Assembly (NCBI RefSeq): GCF_015222005.1
Contig: NZ_JADFFL010000001.1
Span: 124,001-188,000 of the forward strand
DNA: 64,000 nucleotides
Direction of reading: 5' to 3'
Source of the DNA: Mucilaginibacter myungsuensis
GTDB taxonomy: Bacteria; Bacteroidota; Bacteroidia; Sphingobacteriales; Sphingobacteriaceae
Shown here in pieces: positions 33,758 to 43,286 of this stretch. How positions within the stretch are numbered: position 1 is the first letter of the stretch; every line of letters starts with the position of its first letter. The notes beneath the pieces are model-generated. The model was not told where the DNA came from, searched no databases, and was given only the letters and a program-made list of their open reading frames with translations. The position numbers were made by a program, and so were the translations under genes.

Positions 33758-34927
33758 TTGCAAAGAATTATATTGATAGGTAACTATCAACCGGATAAAC
33801 AAGAAAGCATGGAGCGCTTTGCTCAAATGCTTGACAAAGGTTTTTACAAGGCAGGCTATCACTCCGAGATATGGAGGCCTGCCACGATCTTTGGTAAACT
33901 GACCAAAAACACGTCCTCAGGTTTGGGAAAATGGATGGGATACATTGATAAGTATCTGATATATCCCATCGCTTTAAGGATCAAACTTCAAAAACTGAAT
34001 ATTACATCGGGTAACATTTGTTTCCATATCTGCGATCATTCAAATTCCATCTACCTAAAACATTTACCTAAAAAAATAAGCAGTATTACCTGTCACGATG
34101 TTTTGGCCATGCGTGGAGCGATGGGTTTTGAAGATGCAAAAGTACCGGCATCAGCATTTGGTAAAATACTGCAGAGATGGATCTTGAACGGTCTTAAAAA
34201 AGCTAATAAGCTTGCCACTGTATCTGCTCATACTTTAAAGCAGTTGAAAGAGCTCGCCCCTGATATTAACGAAACTGAACAAGACGTTAGGGTTATATAT
34301 AACGGCTTTAATGATACGTTTTCGGTCAAGCATAAAGCAACCACTAAAGTACTGTTGTCAAAAGCCGGCTTGGGTTACAAAACACCTTACATTTTGCATG
34401 TAGGATCAGACCTGCAACGCAAGAACAGAAAACTGCTGGTAGACATGATATCATTAATGAAAAACAGTTGGAGCGGTTATGTTTATTTTGCCGGAAAACC
34501 TATTGATGATAAATTAAAGGCATATGCTACGTCATTAGGTGTAGCGGAGCAAATAGTTTCTATCGTCGACCCCGACCATCAGACCTTAGAGGCATTATAC
34601 GCCGACGCTGAGGCTTTTATATTCCCATCTTTTTCTGAGGGATTTGGATGGCCGCTGATCGAGGCCCAAGCCTGTGGCACACCTGTTATTACAAGCGATA
34701 TTGAACCCATGATGGAAGTTACCGGTGGTAAAGCTTTTTATGCCGACCCTAACAAACCTGCAGCCTACGTTAAGGCGTTCTTCGCATTAAAAGATCAAAC
34801 ATTACGTGCAGAAGTTGTTGCAGCAGGATCGACTAATACAGAACGTTTTGGCGCATCAGAAATGATAAACGCCTATATCGATCTTTTTGGATGGACTACA
34901 AAAACAACGGGAACCAATGTTAATTAA
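33758..34927 (+). CDS. Glycosyltransferase family 4
   Basis: A 389-residue GT-B enzyme. The donor domain shows ILHVGSDLQRKNRKLLVD and IFPSFSEGFGWPLIEAQACG with an intact E-x7-E block, resembling mannosyltransferase-type GT4 proteins (SITCHDVLAMRG in the N-terminal half). The start is TTG at 33758; the first in-frame ATG lies 17 codons in, after the first beta strand. It overlaps the next acyltransferase gene by 11 bases. Confidence 0.88.
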   Translation: MQRIILIGNYQPDKQESMERFAQMLDKGFYKAGYHSEIWRPATIFGKLTKNTSSGLGKWMGYIDKYLIYPIALRIKLQKLNITSGNICFHICDHSNSIYLKHLPKKISSITCHDVLAMRGAMGFEDAKVPASAFGKILQRWILNGLKKANKLATVSAHTLKQLKELAPDINETEQDVRVIYNGFNDTFSVKHKATTKVLLSKAGLGYKTPYILHVGSDLQRKNRKLLVDMISLMKNSWSGYVYFAGKPIDDKLKAYATSLGVAEQIVSIVDPDHQTLEALYADAEAFIFPSFSEGFGWPLIEAQACGTPVITSDIEPMMEVTGGKAFYADPNKPAAYVKAFFALKDQTLRAEVVAAGSTNTERFGASEMINAYIDLFGWTTKTTGTNVN

Positions 34928-35579
34928 AGCAATAACGGTAATATGTCCATGGCCATTAAAAAGGCTGATCTTAAAGTATTGGTTCAAATACAGCATTGAT
35001 CCGAGTGCGAGTATTGGCTTATCCTGGATATTTCCGAAAACATTGGTCATGGGGAGCAATGCCAAGATCGATCACTTTACTGTAGGGGTCAATTTTGACA
35101 AGCTTATCATGGAAAATGATTCATACATAGGCCGATCAAATTGGATAACCGGGTTCCCTATATCTACAGACTCAAAGCATTTTCAACATCAACCAGATCG
35201 TAAAGCCGACCTGATCATTGGTCAGCACGCGGCCATTACTAAGAAGCATCATATCGATTGCACTAATACCATTACCGTCGGCGCTTTTGCTACCATCGCG
35301 GGTTATAACTCGCAATTGCTGACACACTCTATCAATACGTTCGAGAATCGTCAAGATAGTGCTCCTATCATTATTGGCGATCACACTTTTGTCGGCACCA
35401 ATGTGGTGATCCTGGGTGGCGCTACTCTACCAGCTTACAGTGTACTTGGCGCAAAATCGATGTTAAATAAAAAACACGATCAGGAGTGGTCACTTTACGG
35501 CGGCGTACCTGCCAAACTGATCAGCAATATACCTGTCACCGCCAAATACTTTAGCCGTACAGAGGGTTTTGTCTACTAA
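34917..35579 (+). CDS. Hexapeptide-repeat acyltransferase
   Basis: A 220-residue left-handed beta-helix protein. SIGLSWIFPKTLVMGSNAKI begins the helix, and HTFVGTNVVILGGATLPAYS and LYGGVPAKLI close it, as in sugar acetyltransferases. HHIDCTN carries a candidate catalytic His. The ATG at 34917 is preferred over an in-frame ATG 30 bp upstream (34887), because the hydrophobic N-terminus MLIKAITVICPWPLK fits the family. It is the third acyltransferase of this fold in the locus. Confidence 0.85.
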   Translation: MLIKAITVICPWPLKRLILKYWFKYSIDPSASIGLSWIFPKTLVMGSNAKIDHFTVGVNFDKLIMENDSYIGRSNWITGFPISTDSKHFQHQPDRKADLIIGQHAAITKKHHIDCTNTITVGAFATIAGYNSQLLTHSINTFENRQDSAPIIIGDHTFVGTNVVILGGATLPAYSVLGAKSMLNKKHDQEWSLYGGVPAKLISNIPVTAKYFSRTEGFVY

Positions 35580-35595
35580 ACTGCAACCATTATCC

Positions 35596-36729
35596 ATGAA
35601 GATTTTATTTGTAATTCCCACCTATAAACCGGCTTACGTTTATGGCGGACCTGTGGTAGTGGTAAGTATCCTTGCTGAATCATTAGCAAAGAACGGTCAC
35701 GATGTTACCGTATATACCACAACTGCCAATGGAAAGACCGAGCTGGATGTAGAGACCGATAAACTTGTGATGATAGATGGGGTTAAGGTTTTCTACTTTA
35801 AACGATACACTAAAGATCATTCGCACTTATCGCCGGGTTTCTGGAAAAAGATATACAGCAGTGTGGGCAGTTTTGATATTGTGCATTTACACTCCTGGTG
35901 GAATCCCGCTATCGTGATAGCGGCAGGCATTTGTAAGTTAAAGGGTGTTAAACCGGTACTGTCTCCACACGGCATGTTTTGCGATTATGTGTTAGACACT
36001 AAAAACAAATTAAAAAAACAGGCACTACATTTGGTGAGCAAGTTATTGCTTACTAACACCTGGCTACACGTTTCTACACTGAACGAATGGAAAGAAAGTC
36101 AGAAAATGCTGCCGACAAAATGGGACGGTGTGATCATTCCAAATCTGGTCATTTTAAATGGTACGCCTGATCTGGGAGTTCGGCAGACAAATGAGATCTT
36201 TACTATTGGTTTTATATCAAGAGTTGACCCAAAAAAAGGTTTAGACCTGCTGATCAAAGCCTTAGCTAAAGTAACCTTTAATTATACCCTCAAGATCGCC
36301 GGCTCAGGTGAAAATGATTACATAGCTGATCTTAAAAATCTGTCTGTCGAGATGAAAAACCACGACAGGATACAATGGCTTGGCTGGAAAGATAACGTTC
36401 AAAAATTTGAGTTTTATAAAGCCATAGACCTATTTGCCCTTACATCACGCAACGAAAACTTTGCCGTAGTGGTTATCGAATCGCTTTCTGTCGGCACCCC
36501 CGTGTTTTTAAGCAGTAGCGTGGGTCTGTCAGACTATGCGATGGAAAAGGGCTTAGGTTGGATCACAAGTACCGATCCTGATGAGATAGCTAAAGATCTG
36601 GAATTGGCTTTTTCCGATCATAAAACCCGATCGATCATCAGCGAGAAAGCTCCTGCCATAATTGCCCGTGATTATGAGATTGACCAACTTACAAAGCAAT
36701 ATGTTGATTACTATCAGTCTGTTATTTAA
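35596..36729 (+). CDS. Glycosyltransferase family 4
   Basis: A 377-residue GT-B enzyme. MKILFVIPTYKPAYVYGGP is a textbook GT4 N-terminus. HLHSWWNP and SPHGMF follow, then IGFISRVDPKKGLDLLIKAL and LTSRNENFAVVVIESLSVG with an intact E-x7-E. The start is the ATG at 35596, 16 bp after the acyltransferase stop; a TTG at 35569 in frame is rejected because it adds nine residues before the first strand. Confidence 0.92.
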   Translation: MKILFVIPTYKPAYVYGGPVVVVSILAESLAKNGHDVTVYTTTANGKTELDVETDKLVMIDGVKVFYFKRYTKDHSHLSPGFWKKIYSSVGSFDIVHLHSWWNPAIVIAAGICKLKGVKPVLSPHGMFCDYVLDTKNKLKKQALHLVSKLLLTNTWLHVSTLNEWKESQKMLPTKWDGVIIPNLVILNGTPDLGVRQTNEIFTIGFISRVDPKKGLDLLIKALAKVTFNYTLKIAGSGENDYIADLKNLSVEMKNHDRIQWLGWKDNVQKFEFYKAIDLFALTSRNENFAVVVIESLSVGTPVFLSSSVGLSDYAMEKGLGWITSTDPDEIAKDLELAFSDHKTRSIISEKAPAIIARDYEIDQLTKQYVDYYQSVI

Positions 36730-36761
36730 ACGATCAAACTAACTGTTTAAAAATATAACTG

Positions 36762-37694
36762 ATGAATAACATAGGATTCGGCTGTTCAAAACTAACTTCA
36801 AATTTTAGCAAGAAACAGGCTATCAGAAATTTAGAAGTAGCTTTTGATAACGGTATCACCCATTTTGATGTGGCCAGGCTATACGGACAAGGTTTAGCCG
36901 AAAGCATTTTAGGTGACTTTGTACGCGATAAACGCAGCAAGGTGACCATTACTACCAAGGTGGGGTTGTTCCCTAATGGCGGCTTTTTGTTAAATAACTT
37001 ATTCTTGCAGAACGTAGCTAAGATCGCTTATCAGCAATTAAAAAAGGTCGGCCCTACAAAACTCACTAACACGTTGGCTGACTCATCTGTGATCAGCGAC
37101 CTTTCGGTGGAACGAGTCCGGGGATCCATTCATACCTCTTTGCGGGAATTGAATACGCCCTATATAGACTTTCTACTTTTACATGAGGCTACGATAGGCC
37201 AAACCAATGATGCTGAATTGATCGCACTGTTAGATGATCATCGAAAGAATGGGTTAATAAAGAATTACGGAATTGCGAGTTACGGCGATAAGATCAAAGA
37301 TGAGTTGTATCTTTTACCAAGCAGCTTCACGGTTTTGCAAACCGACAGTAGTTATCCAACACAAAAAGACTTGGATCCGGCAGGCCGATCCATCGAACAT
37401 AACTTTTATTTCAGTCCGTTCCTACACCTAAAAAAGGTAAGCAGTTTGCTCGCTGCTGATAAAGATCTGACGCGTTCTGTCTCTGACCTGCTGAATTTTG
37501 ATGCGACAGAACATGTCCTTGATGTTTTTCTGATCCAGCAGAACATGAATACCAATGACGGCACTTTCCTTTTCACCACGTCCGATAACAAAAAGATTCA
37601 ACATACGGTTGACCGCTGGCGACATGTGCAAACATTGACCGTGACACCGGAAAATTTTGAGAAAGCCAAAACGCTGATCAATACCAAATTATAA
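36762..37694 (+). CDS. Aldo/keto reductase
   Basis: A 310-residue TIM-barrel NAD(P)H oxidoreductase. HFDVARLYGQGLAES supplies the catalytic Asp and Tyr, TITTKVG the Lys, and DFLLLHEAT the His, so the full AKR tetrad appears present. It also shows KNYGIASYGDKI. It is probably involved in sugar or precursor reduction for the polysaccharide, because it lies mid-locus, 4 bp from the GMC-like oxidoreductase gene. The cofactor-binding C-terminal segment is shorter than in classic AKRs. The substrate is unknown. Confidence 0.88.
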   Translation: MNNIGFGCSKLTSNFSKKQAIRNLEVAFDNGITHFDVARLYGQGLAESILGDFVRDKRSKVTITTKVGLFPNGGFLLNNLFLQNVAKIAYQQLKKVGPTKLTNTLADSSVISDLSVERVRGSIHTSLRELNTPYIDFLLLHEATIGQTNDAELIALLDDHRKNGLIKNYGIASYGDKIKDELYLLPSSFTVLQTDSSYPTQKDLDPAGRSIEHNFYFSPFLHLKKVSSLLAADKDLTRSVSDLLNFDATEHVLDVFLIQQNMNTNDGTFLFTTSDNKKIQHTVDRWRHVQTLTVTPENFEKAKTLINTKL

Positions 37695-37698
37695 GCCC

Positions 37699-39096
37699 AT
37701 GCCTTTAAATATTGTTATCATAGGTGCCGGTACGTACGGCTGCTATTTAGCTAATGCCATTTCAGAAAAATATCCAGATGCCCAGATCAAATTGTTCGAT
37801 GTGGGGGATAGTAACATCAAGTCTGAAAGCGAAATAGGATTTTTATCTAAAGTTATGAAGGGGGCTTATAAAGCCTCGTCTGATGGGCGTTTTTTTGGCT
37901 TAGGGGGCACATCCGCTAAGTGGGGCGGCCAACTGTTGTTCTTTTCTGAGCGGGATTTCGCTTCGGATAGATACATGGATGATATCGTTGACTACAATAT
38001 CAAACATCACCGCAAAGTATTAAGCCGTTTTTTTAAAGATGCTCCCGATCTGAAAGAAACGAGTTTTGACAACGACCTTTTTATAAAAAAAGGGATCTGG
38101 TTAAAATTTAACCAACGCAATTTATTTAAGCACTTTGATCTTGCTCGCAAAAGCAATATCACGGTCTACAATAATTCCCGAGTAATTGACCTTTTAAATG
38201 ATGGAGAAAAGATCACCGGCGTAAAGGTTCAAAACTCTAATAACGTAGCTGTTCATACCGCGGACATCTTCTATTTGACCAGCGGAGCTTTTGAGTCATT
38301 ACGATTATTAGAAGTGTCGGGCCTTGCCGATATGCAGGAAAGTTCGGCAGGGTTTGCCGATCATGTATCTTTACGATGTTTTAAGGTCCACTCGCCTACC
38401 GCTAAAGTCGGCAAACAAGACTTTCAATTCCGCTTTTTGAATGGCTCTATGATCACCTCACGCCTGGTCGGCGAGATAGATAACGTATCCTACTATATTC
38501 ACGCGATCTTTAATGAGGACTTTAACATTTTTCAGTTCTTAAAGCAACTGATATTTAAAGGCAAATTTTCTACCGATAAACTGACCGCATCGTTAAAGCA
38601 ATTCATCTATATCTTCCCTTTCGTATTCAGTTATCTGTTCCTTAAAAAGTTATACATCTTTGGCAGCTGGTACATCAATGTCGATATCGAACTGCCTGCC
38701 AACAACAATAGCATCAAATTATCAGATCAAATCGATGCTTACGGTCAACGGGGCATCAACATAGATTACAATATAACACCCGACGCAACGGCAAGGTTGT
38801 TAGCGATCAAGCAACGGGTAAAAACATTACTTGATGCATCAGGACTAAAATATACCGAGTTAGCTGACACAAACGCGTCCGCTTTAAAGTTAGAAGATAC
38901 CTACCACCCGTACAAACTATTCAAATACAACGGCTCCGCAGGTATCGATAGTGTTTATCAGCCTTTAAAGGGTCTTTTTCTTTTTAACACCGGACTGTTA
39001 TACCGTTCAGGAGGCATCAACCCTACTGCATCTATCTTTTGTTTGATAGAACAGCATATCGCTGAGGTTATGCACAATTTGCCGCGCAACCAGTAA
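37699..39096 (+). CDS. GMC-like FAD-dependent oxidoreductase
   Basis: A 465-residue flavoprotein. The N-terminal dinucleotide fold is NIVIIGAGTYGCYLAN, the FAD-contacting loop is FFGLGGTSAKWGGQL (about 72-86), and the C-terminal block LFNTGLLYRSGGINPTAS matches the end of GMC oxidoreductases. The family oxidises alcohol groups, including sugars. Two hydrophobic stretches around residues 295-325 could associate with the membrane. It is paired with the aldo/keto reductase and may form a two-step redox module for a modified sugar (inference). Confidence 0.85.
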   Translation: MPLNIVIIGAGTYGCYLANAISEKYPDAQIKLFDVGDSNIKSESEIGFLSKVMKGAYKASSDGRFFGLGGTSAKWGGQLLFFSERDFASDRYMDDIVDYNIKHHRKVLSRFFKDAPDLKETSFDNDLFIKKGIWLKFNQRNLFKHFDLARKSNITVYNNSRVIDLLNDGEKITGVKVQNSNNVAVHTADIFYLTSGAFESLRLLEVSGLADMQESSAGFADHVSLRCFKVHSPTAKVGKQDFQFRFLNGSMITSRLVGEIDNVSYYIHAIFNEDFNIFQFLKQLIFKGKFSTDKLTASLKQFIYIFPFVFSYLFLKKLYIFGSWYINVDIELPANNNSIKLSDQIDAYGQRGINIDYNITPDATARLLAIKQRVKTLLDASGLKYTELADTNASALKLEDTYHPYKLFKYNGSAGIDSVYQPLKGLFLFNTGLLYRSGGINPTASIFCLIEQHIAEVMHNLPRNQ

Positions 39097-39133
39097 GTCG
39101 AAACACACAACACCAATAAATATTAACCTTATT

Positions 39134-40507
39134 ATGGAGATCCGTTACGTATTTATACTGATCGTAGTATTGATCATATTTGATATTACGGCAGTGAATC
39201 TTTCCTATGTCTTAGCTTATACAAATGTTAGCAACGTGCATCCTACACGTTTTTTTGACACCTATTTTATCATACTGAACATCACCTGGATCTTTGCCAG
39301 CTACTTTACACGTCTATATCATTTATATACCATTCAGAGCCTCAAAAGCCTAATCGGTAAAACGTTTACCACCTTTGTGATCTACAGCTTGTTGACGGTA
39401 GTTCTATTCCTGATCTTTAACAGCCGTTTACACGAAACGCTTGCATACTACATCGTCACACAGCTTTTTATGATATGCTGCGGCAGAGGCATTATTTACC
39501 TATTGCAGAACATCCATCAAAACATAACACATTTCCGCAGAAATGTAATTATTGTAGGGTATAACGATACGGGAAAAAATCTTCATCGCTATTTTTTGCG
39601 TAACAGCATGTCCTTCAGCTTCGCCGGCTTCTTTGACGATGTTACTAATTACGATGCTGATACAGACTTGAAAGGCGATCTGAATGATATCATAGCTTAC
39701 ACCAACGAGCATAATATCAAAGAGATATACTCTACGCACTACCCAGAACAGGGCAGCAAATTTGCCCAGCTGTTCGCTTTGGCAGAATATCATTGTGTTA
39801 AAGTAAGGTATGTCGCCGGTTCATCTGATATTATTGATAGCAACTATTGTGTCCGGTATATTTTTCAAGGTACAAGGATATTAAGCAAGCGGATAGAACC
39901 ACTTGACCTGCTGCGCAACCGCATTCTAAAAAGAGCGTTCGACTTAGTATTTAGCACTTTGGTCATATTTTTTGTTCTGTCGTGGTTGATACCTATCATC
40001 AGCATCCTGATCAAAGCCGGGTCACGCGGGCCTACGTTCTTTTTGCAATTAAGATCAGGCCGGGATAACCAACCTTTTTGGTGTTATAAATTCAGAAGCA
40101 TGACCGTCAATAAAAATGCTAATGCCCAACAAGCATCAAAAGGCGATAGCAGGGTTACTAAGATCGGTGCATTTATGAGGAAGACCAGTATTGACGAGCT
40201 GCCTCAATTTTTGAACGTCTTTTTAGGCCACATGACCGTGGTTGGCCCCCGCCCGCATATGCTATCGCATACCGAACAATATAAGCAGACCGTGAATAAT
40301 TACATGGTACGGCATTTTATAAAACCCGGCATAACCGGCTGGGCGCAAGTTAATGGTTATAGGGGCGAGACCCGTACAGAAGACCAAATGCACAACAGGG
40401 TAGATCATGATATATGGTACAGTGGCAATTGGTCTATCTATCTGGATCTGAAGATCGTTATCGCAACAGTTGCTAACGCCGTTAGAGGCGAAGAGAATGC
40501 CTATTAA
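39134..40507 (+). CDS. Undecaprenyl-phosphate sugar phosphotransferase (WcaJ/WbaP-like)
   Basis: A 457-residue initiating enzyme that transfers a sugar-1-phosphate to undecaprenyl phosphate. Four N-terminal membrane segments (about 5-125) are followed by a CoA-binding-like Rossmann domain (FRRNVIIVGYNDTGKNL), one membrane helix (about 275-300) and the catalytic bacterial sugar transferase domain (FWCYKFRSMTVNKNAN, KTSIDELPQFLNVFLG, VVGPRPHM, KPGITGWAQVNGYRGET). The architecture matches the WcaJ type, usually glucose-specific. It is the only initiating transferase in the locus. Confidence 0.95.
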   Translation: MEIRYVFILIVVLIIFDITAVNLSYVLAYTNVSNVHPTRFFDTYFIILNITWIFASYFTRLYHLYTIQSLKSLIGKTFTTFVIYSLLTVVLFLIFNSRLHETLAYYIVTQLFMICCGRGIIYLLQNIHQNITHFRRNVIIVGYNDTGKNLHRYFLRNSMSFSFAGFFDDVTNYDADTDLKGDLNDIIAYTNEHNIKEIYSTHYPEQGSKFAQLFALAEYHCVKVRYVAGSSDIIDSNYCVRYIFQGTRILSKRIEPLDLLRNRILKRAFDLVFSTLVIFFVLSWLIPIISILIKAGSRGPTFFLQLRSGRDNQPFWCYKFRSMTVNKNANAQQASKGDSRVTKIGAFMRKTSIDELPQFLNVFLGHMTVVGPRPHMLSHTEQYKQTVNNYMVRHFIKPGITGWAQVNGYRGETRTEDQMHNRVDHDIWYSGNWSIYLDLKIVIATVANAVRGEENAY

Positions 40508-40563
40508 CACCTCTCCTATTTTCTATTATCATTCCAGCCATCATCTCCTAAACGTAATACGAT

Positions 40564-41352
40564 ATGACACAAGTTGACGCCAACTTATTGCAAGCTCTTA
40601 TACTTACTAAGAACGAAGAACCCAATTTAGATCGGGTACTTGATAAATTACGCTGGCTTGATCAGGTAGTGATCATTGATAGTTTTAGTACCGATAATAC
40701 GCTCACGATAGCTAAAAGATACCCAAATGTTCGGATATATCAACGAGCTTTCGATACCCATGCCGACCAATGGAATTACGGCCTCTCAAAGTTGATATCT
40801 AAATGGGTATTGACGCTTGATGCCGACTACATTTTGACCGATGAATTTATTCGGGAGTCTATGGATCTTATTGCCAACGACACCGTTGACGCCGCCACGG
40901 TAAGATTTAAATTTTTGGTTTTTGGACAAACTCTTTTTGGCGATAATACCATGCCAAGGCCGGTGTTATTTAAACGCATCAAATGCCACTATTTTAACGA
41001 TGGTCATACTCAAAGATTACATATTAACGGCAGTACCACTTCGCTAATATCTTACATTTTGCACGATGACAGAAAATCGTTGTCGCGCTGGCTTAGCAAC
41101 CAGGATGGATATGCGATAAAAGAAAGTAAAAAACTTACCGGGCATATCGGTAAAGTAACCGGCCTTAGCTCCCGCTTACGTAAAACAAAAATATTAGCAC
41201 CGTTTTTAGTTTTCTTCCATTGCCTCATCGTTAAACGATTGATATTTAACGGCTGGCGGGGGTGGCATTACACGCTCCAGCGCACCATGGTAGAGATGAT
41301 ATTGGCGTTAAGACTCATCGAAGAAGAAAAACTATCTAACGACCTAAAGTAA
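40564..41352 (+). CDS. Glycosyltransferase family 2 (WaaE/LgtF-like)
   Basis: A 262-residue GT-A enzyme with ALILTKNEEPNLDRVLDKL, VIIDSFSTDNTL and the DxD motif in VLTLDADYIL, the pattern of the WaaE/KdtX group of beta-glycosyltransferases. HADQWNYGL is a further group signature. It is a probable early-acting transferase, since it follows the initiating enzyme gene and precedes wcaF/wcaI (inference from order). Confidence 0.9.
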   Translation: MTQVDANLLQALILTKNEEPNLDRVLDKLRWLDQVVIIDSFSTDNTLTIAKRYPNVRIYQRAFDTHADQWNYGLSKLISKWVLTLDADYILTDEFIRESMDLIANDTVDAATVRFKFLVFGQTLFGDNTMPRPVLFKRIKCHYFNDGHTQRLHINGSTTSLISYILHDDRKSLSRWLSNQDGYAIKESKKLTGHIGKVTGLSSRLRKTKILAPFLVFFHCLIVKRLIFNGWRGWHYTLQRTMVEMILALRLIEEEKLSNDLK

Positions 41353-41389
41353 GCCCTATCACCCCACATTCAATACAAAACCGATATTT

Positions 41390-41938
41390 ATGGAAACTGA
41401 TCTGAGCCTATTTGACAAAGGCAGTTACACCGCCGGCCCCAAATTAAAAGTACTGATATGGTATGTTGTAAATTATACCATTTTTAATAGCGCCATACCC
41501 TGGCCAAGTTCTTTAAAAACAAAGATCTTAAGGTTATTCGGAGCGACCATTGGTAGCGGTTTAAATATAAAACCCAAGGTAAGGATCAAAAACCCTTGGC
41601 GGTTGGTCGTTGGTAACAATTGCTGGATAGGCGAATCTGTCTGGATAGATAACCTTGAAAATGTAACCATTGGGAACAACGTTTGCCTATCGCAAGGCGC
41701 GATGTTGCTGACCGGCAATCACGATTTCACTGTCAGTAGCTTTCCATACCGTTTAGGTAAAATAGAGATACAGGACGGCGTTTGGATAGGCGCTAAAAGT
41801 GTGGTATGCCCGGGAGTTACCTGCGAAAGCCACTCCATTTTAACGGTCAATTCGGTAGCGACCAAGAACCTGAGCGCCTGGCATATCTATGGCGGAAGTC
41901 CATCAACCTTTATCAAGATCAGAAAGATATCTGCCTGA
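41390..41938 (+). CDS. wcaF: WcaF-family colanic-acid-type acetyltransferase
   Basis: A 182-residue hexapeptide acetyltransferase. The N-terminal helix-rich cap (LLSLFDKGSYTAG-like start, VVNYTIFNSAIPWPSSLK) and the helix body (CWIGESVWIDNLENVTIG, LTGNHDFT with the catalytic-type His) are specific for WcaF, which O-acetylates a fucose-type sugar in colanic acid assembly. The pairing with wcaI directly downstream is the same as in colanic-acid-like loci of other Bacteroidota. The sugar acetylated here is not known. Confidence 0.88.
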   Translation: METDLSLFDKGSYTAGPKLKVLIWYVVNYTIFNSAIPWPSSLKTKILRLFGATIGSGLNIKPKVRIKNPWRLVVGNNCWIGESVWIDNLENVTIGNNVCLSQGAMLLTGNHDFTVSSFPYRLGKIEIQDGVWIGAKSVVCPGVTCESHSILTVNSVATKNLSAWHIYGGSPSTFIKIRKISA

Positions 41939-42008
41939 TCAATGCGTCTCGGCACCTTCCGAGAAATAATATCAATGATCACATCCTGATTATTTTTAAT
42001 CATCTGCA

Positions 42009-43286
42009 ATGTCTGAAAAAAAAATATTACTTATTGGCGGAAATTACTGGCCCGAGCCTATCGGCATCGGTAAGTACAACGGCGAAATGATAGACTGGCT
42101 GTCAAAAAACGATATTGAATGTACCGTAGTGACCAGCTACCCTTACTATCCACATTGGAAAGTACAGGAACCATATACAAAGGGGAATAAGTGGTTTAAA
42201 AAGGAAGTGATCAAGTCTACAGGGCCGGGTACAAAAGATATTACGATATATCGTTGCCCGCAATACACGCCATCCAACCCAAGTGGAATGACACGCATGC
42301 TGCTTGACCTTAGCTTTAGCCTGTCTTGTTTTATCATCGTTATCAAACTGCTATTTCAAAAAAAACACAGCCATGTGATATCGGTAGTTCCATCTTTCCA
42401 GATCGGCCTTGCAGCTATATTATATAAATTTGTGACCAAGGCAAAATTCTTATATCATATCCAAGATCTGCAGATAGACGCGGCAAAGGACTTGGGTATG
42501 ATCAATTCTAAACTCTTACTGAAATATATGTTCAAGATCGAAGCATACATCCTCCGTAAAGCCGACATTGTAAGCAGTATATCTGCAGGTATGATCCGAA
42601 AGATCAATGCAAAGATCGATAAGGGAGTTGTTTTGTTTCCGAATTGGGTGGACACTGAAACGTTATTCCCGATAGAAAATAAAGTTGCTTTAAAACACAA
42701 ATTTGGTTTTGAAGCTCACGAAAAAGTGGTTCTTTATTCCGGAGCATTGGGTCAAAAACAAGGTATCGAAGCTATATTACAAACCGCTAACGACCTTAGG
42801 CATTTGCAGGATTTAAAATTTGTGATATGTGGTTCGGGCCCTTATAAGCCGCGCCTCCAAGAAATAGCAGAAACACTCCGACTGACCAATGTGGTGTTCT
42901 TGCCTCTACAACCTTTCGAAGAGTTCAATAATTTTTTAAATATGGCTGATCTGCACCTGGTGATCCAAAAAAAGAATGCGAGCGATCTGGTAATGCCCTC
43001 TAAACTGACCGGGATCTTAGCGATCGGCGGTGCGGTATTGGTCACGGCTCCATCCTGCTCGACCCTATTTGAAGTGATACAAGAAAATCAGATGGGGATA
43101 TTGATAGAACCCGAAGATCAAAAGGCATTGAACAAAGCAGTGGAGTTGGCTGTGATCAACAATGATATGTTCATTAAAAATAATGCACGCGCGTATGCAA
43201 TGAACTTTTTGTATAAAGACAATATCCTATCCAGATATTTTGAAGGTTTTGTTAACGATAAAAAACTGGAAAAAATACCGACTTGA
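42009..43286 (+). CDS. wcaI: WcaI-family glycosyltransferase
   Basis: A 425-residue GT-B enzyme of the WcaI (colanic acid fucosyltransferase-like) family. LLIGGNYWPEPIGIGKYNGE, CTVVTSYPYYPHWKV and YHIQDLQIDAAKDLGM are hallmark blocks; the donor domain has VVLYSGALGQKQGIEAIL. In E. coli the product acts on GDP-fucose; the donor here is unknown, as no GDP-fucose biosynthesis genes lie in the window. It overlaps the next gene by 4 bases. Confidence 0.92.
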   Translation: MSEKKILLIGGNYWPEPIGIGKYNGEMIDWLSKNDIECTVVTSYPYYPHWKVQEPYTKGNKWFKKEVIKSTGPGTKDITIYRCPQYTPSNPSGMTRMLLDLSFSLSCFIIVIKLLFQKKHSHVISVVPSFQIGLAAILYKFVTKAKFLYHIQDLQIDAAKDLGMINSKLLLKYMFKIEAYILRKADIVSSISAGMIRKINAKIDKGVVLFPNWVDTETLFPIENKVALKHKFGFEAHEKVVLYSGALGQKQGIEAILQTANDLRHLQDLKFVICGSGPYKPRLQEIAETLRLTNVVFLPLQPFEEFNNFLNMADLHLVIQKKNASDLVMPSKLTGILAIGGAVLVTAPSCSTLFEVIQENQMGILIEPEDQKALNKAVELAVINNDMFIKNNARAYAMNFLYKDNILSRYFEGFVNDKKLEKIPT

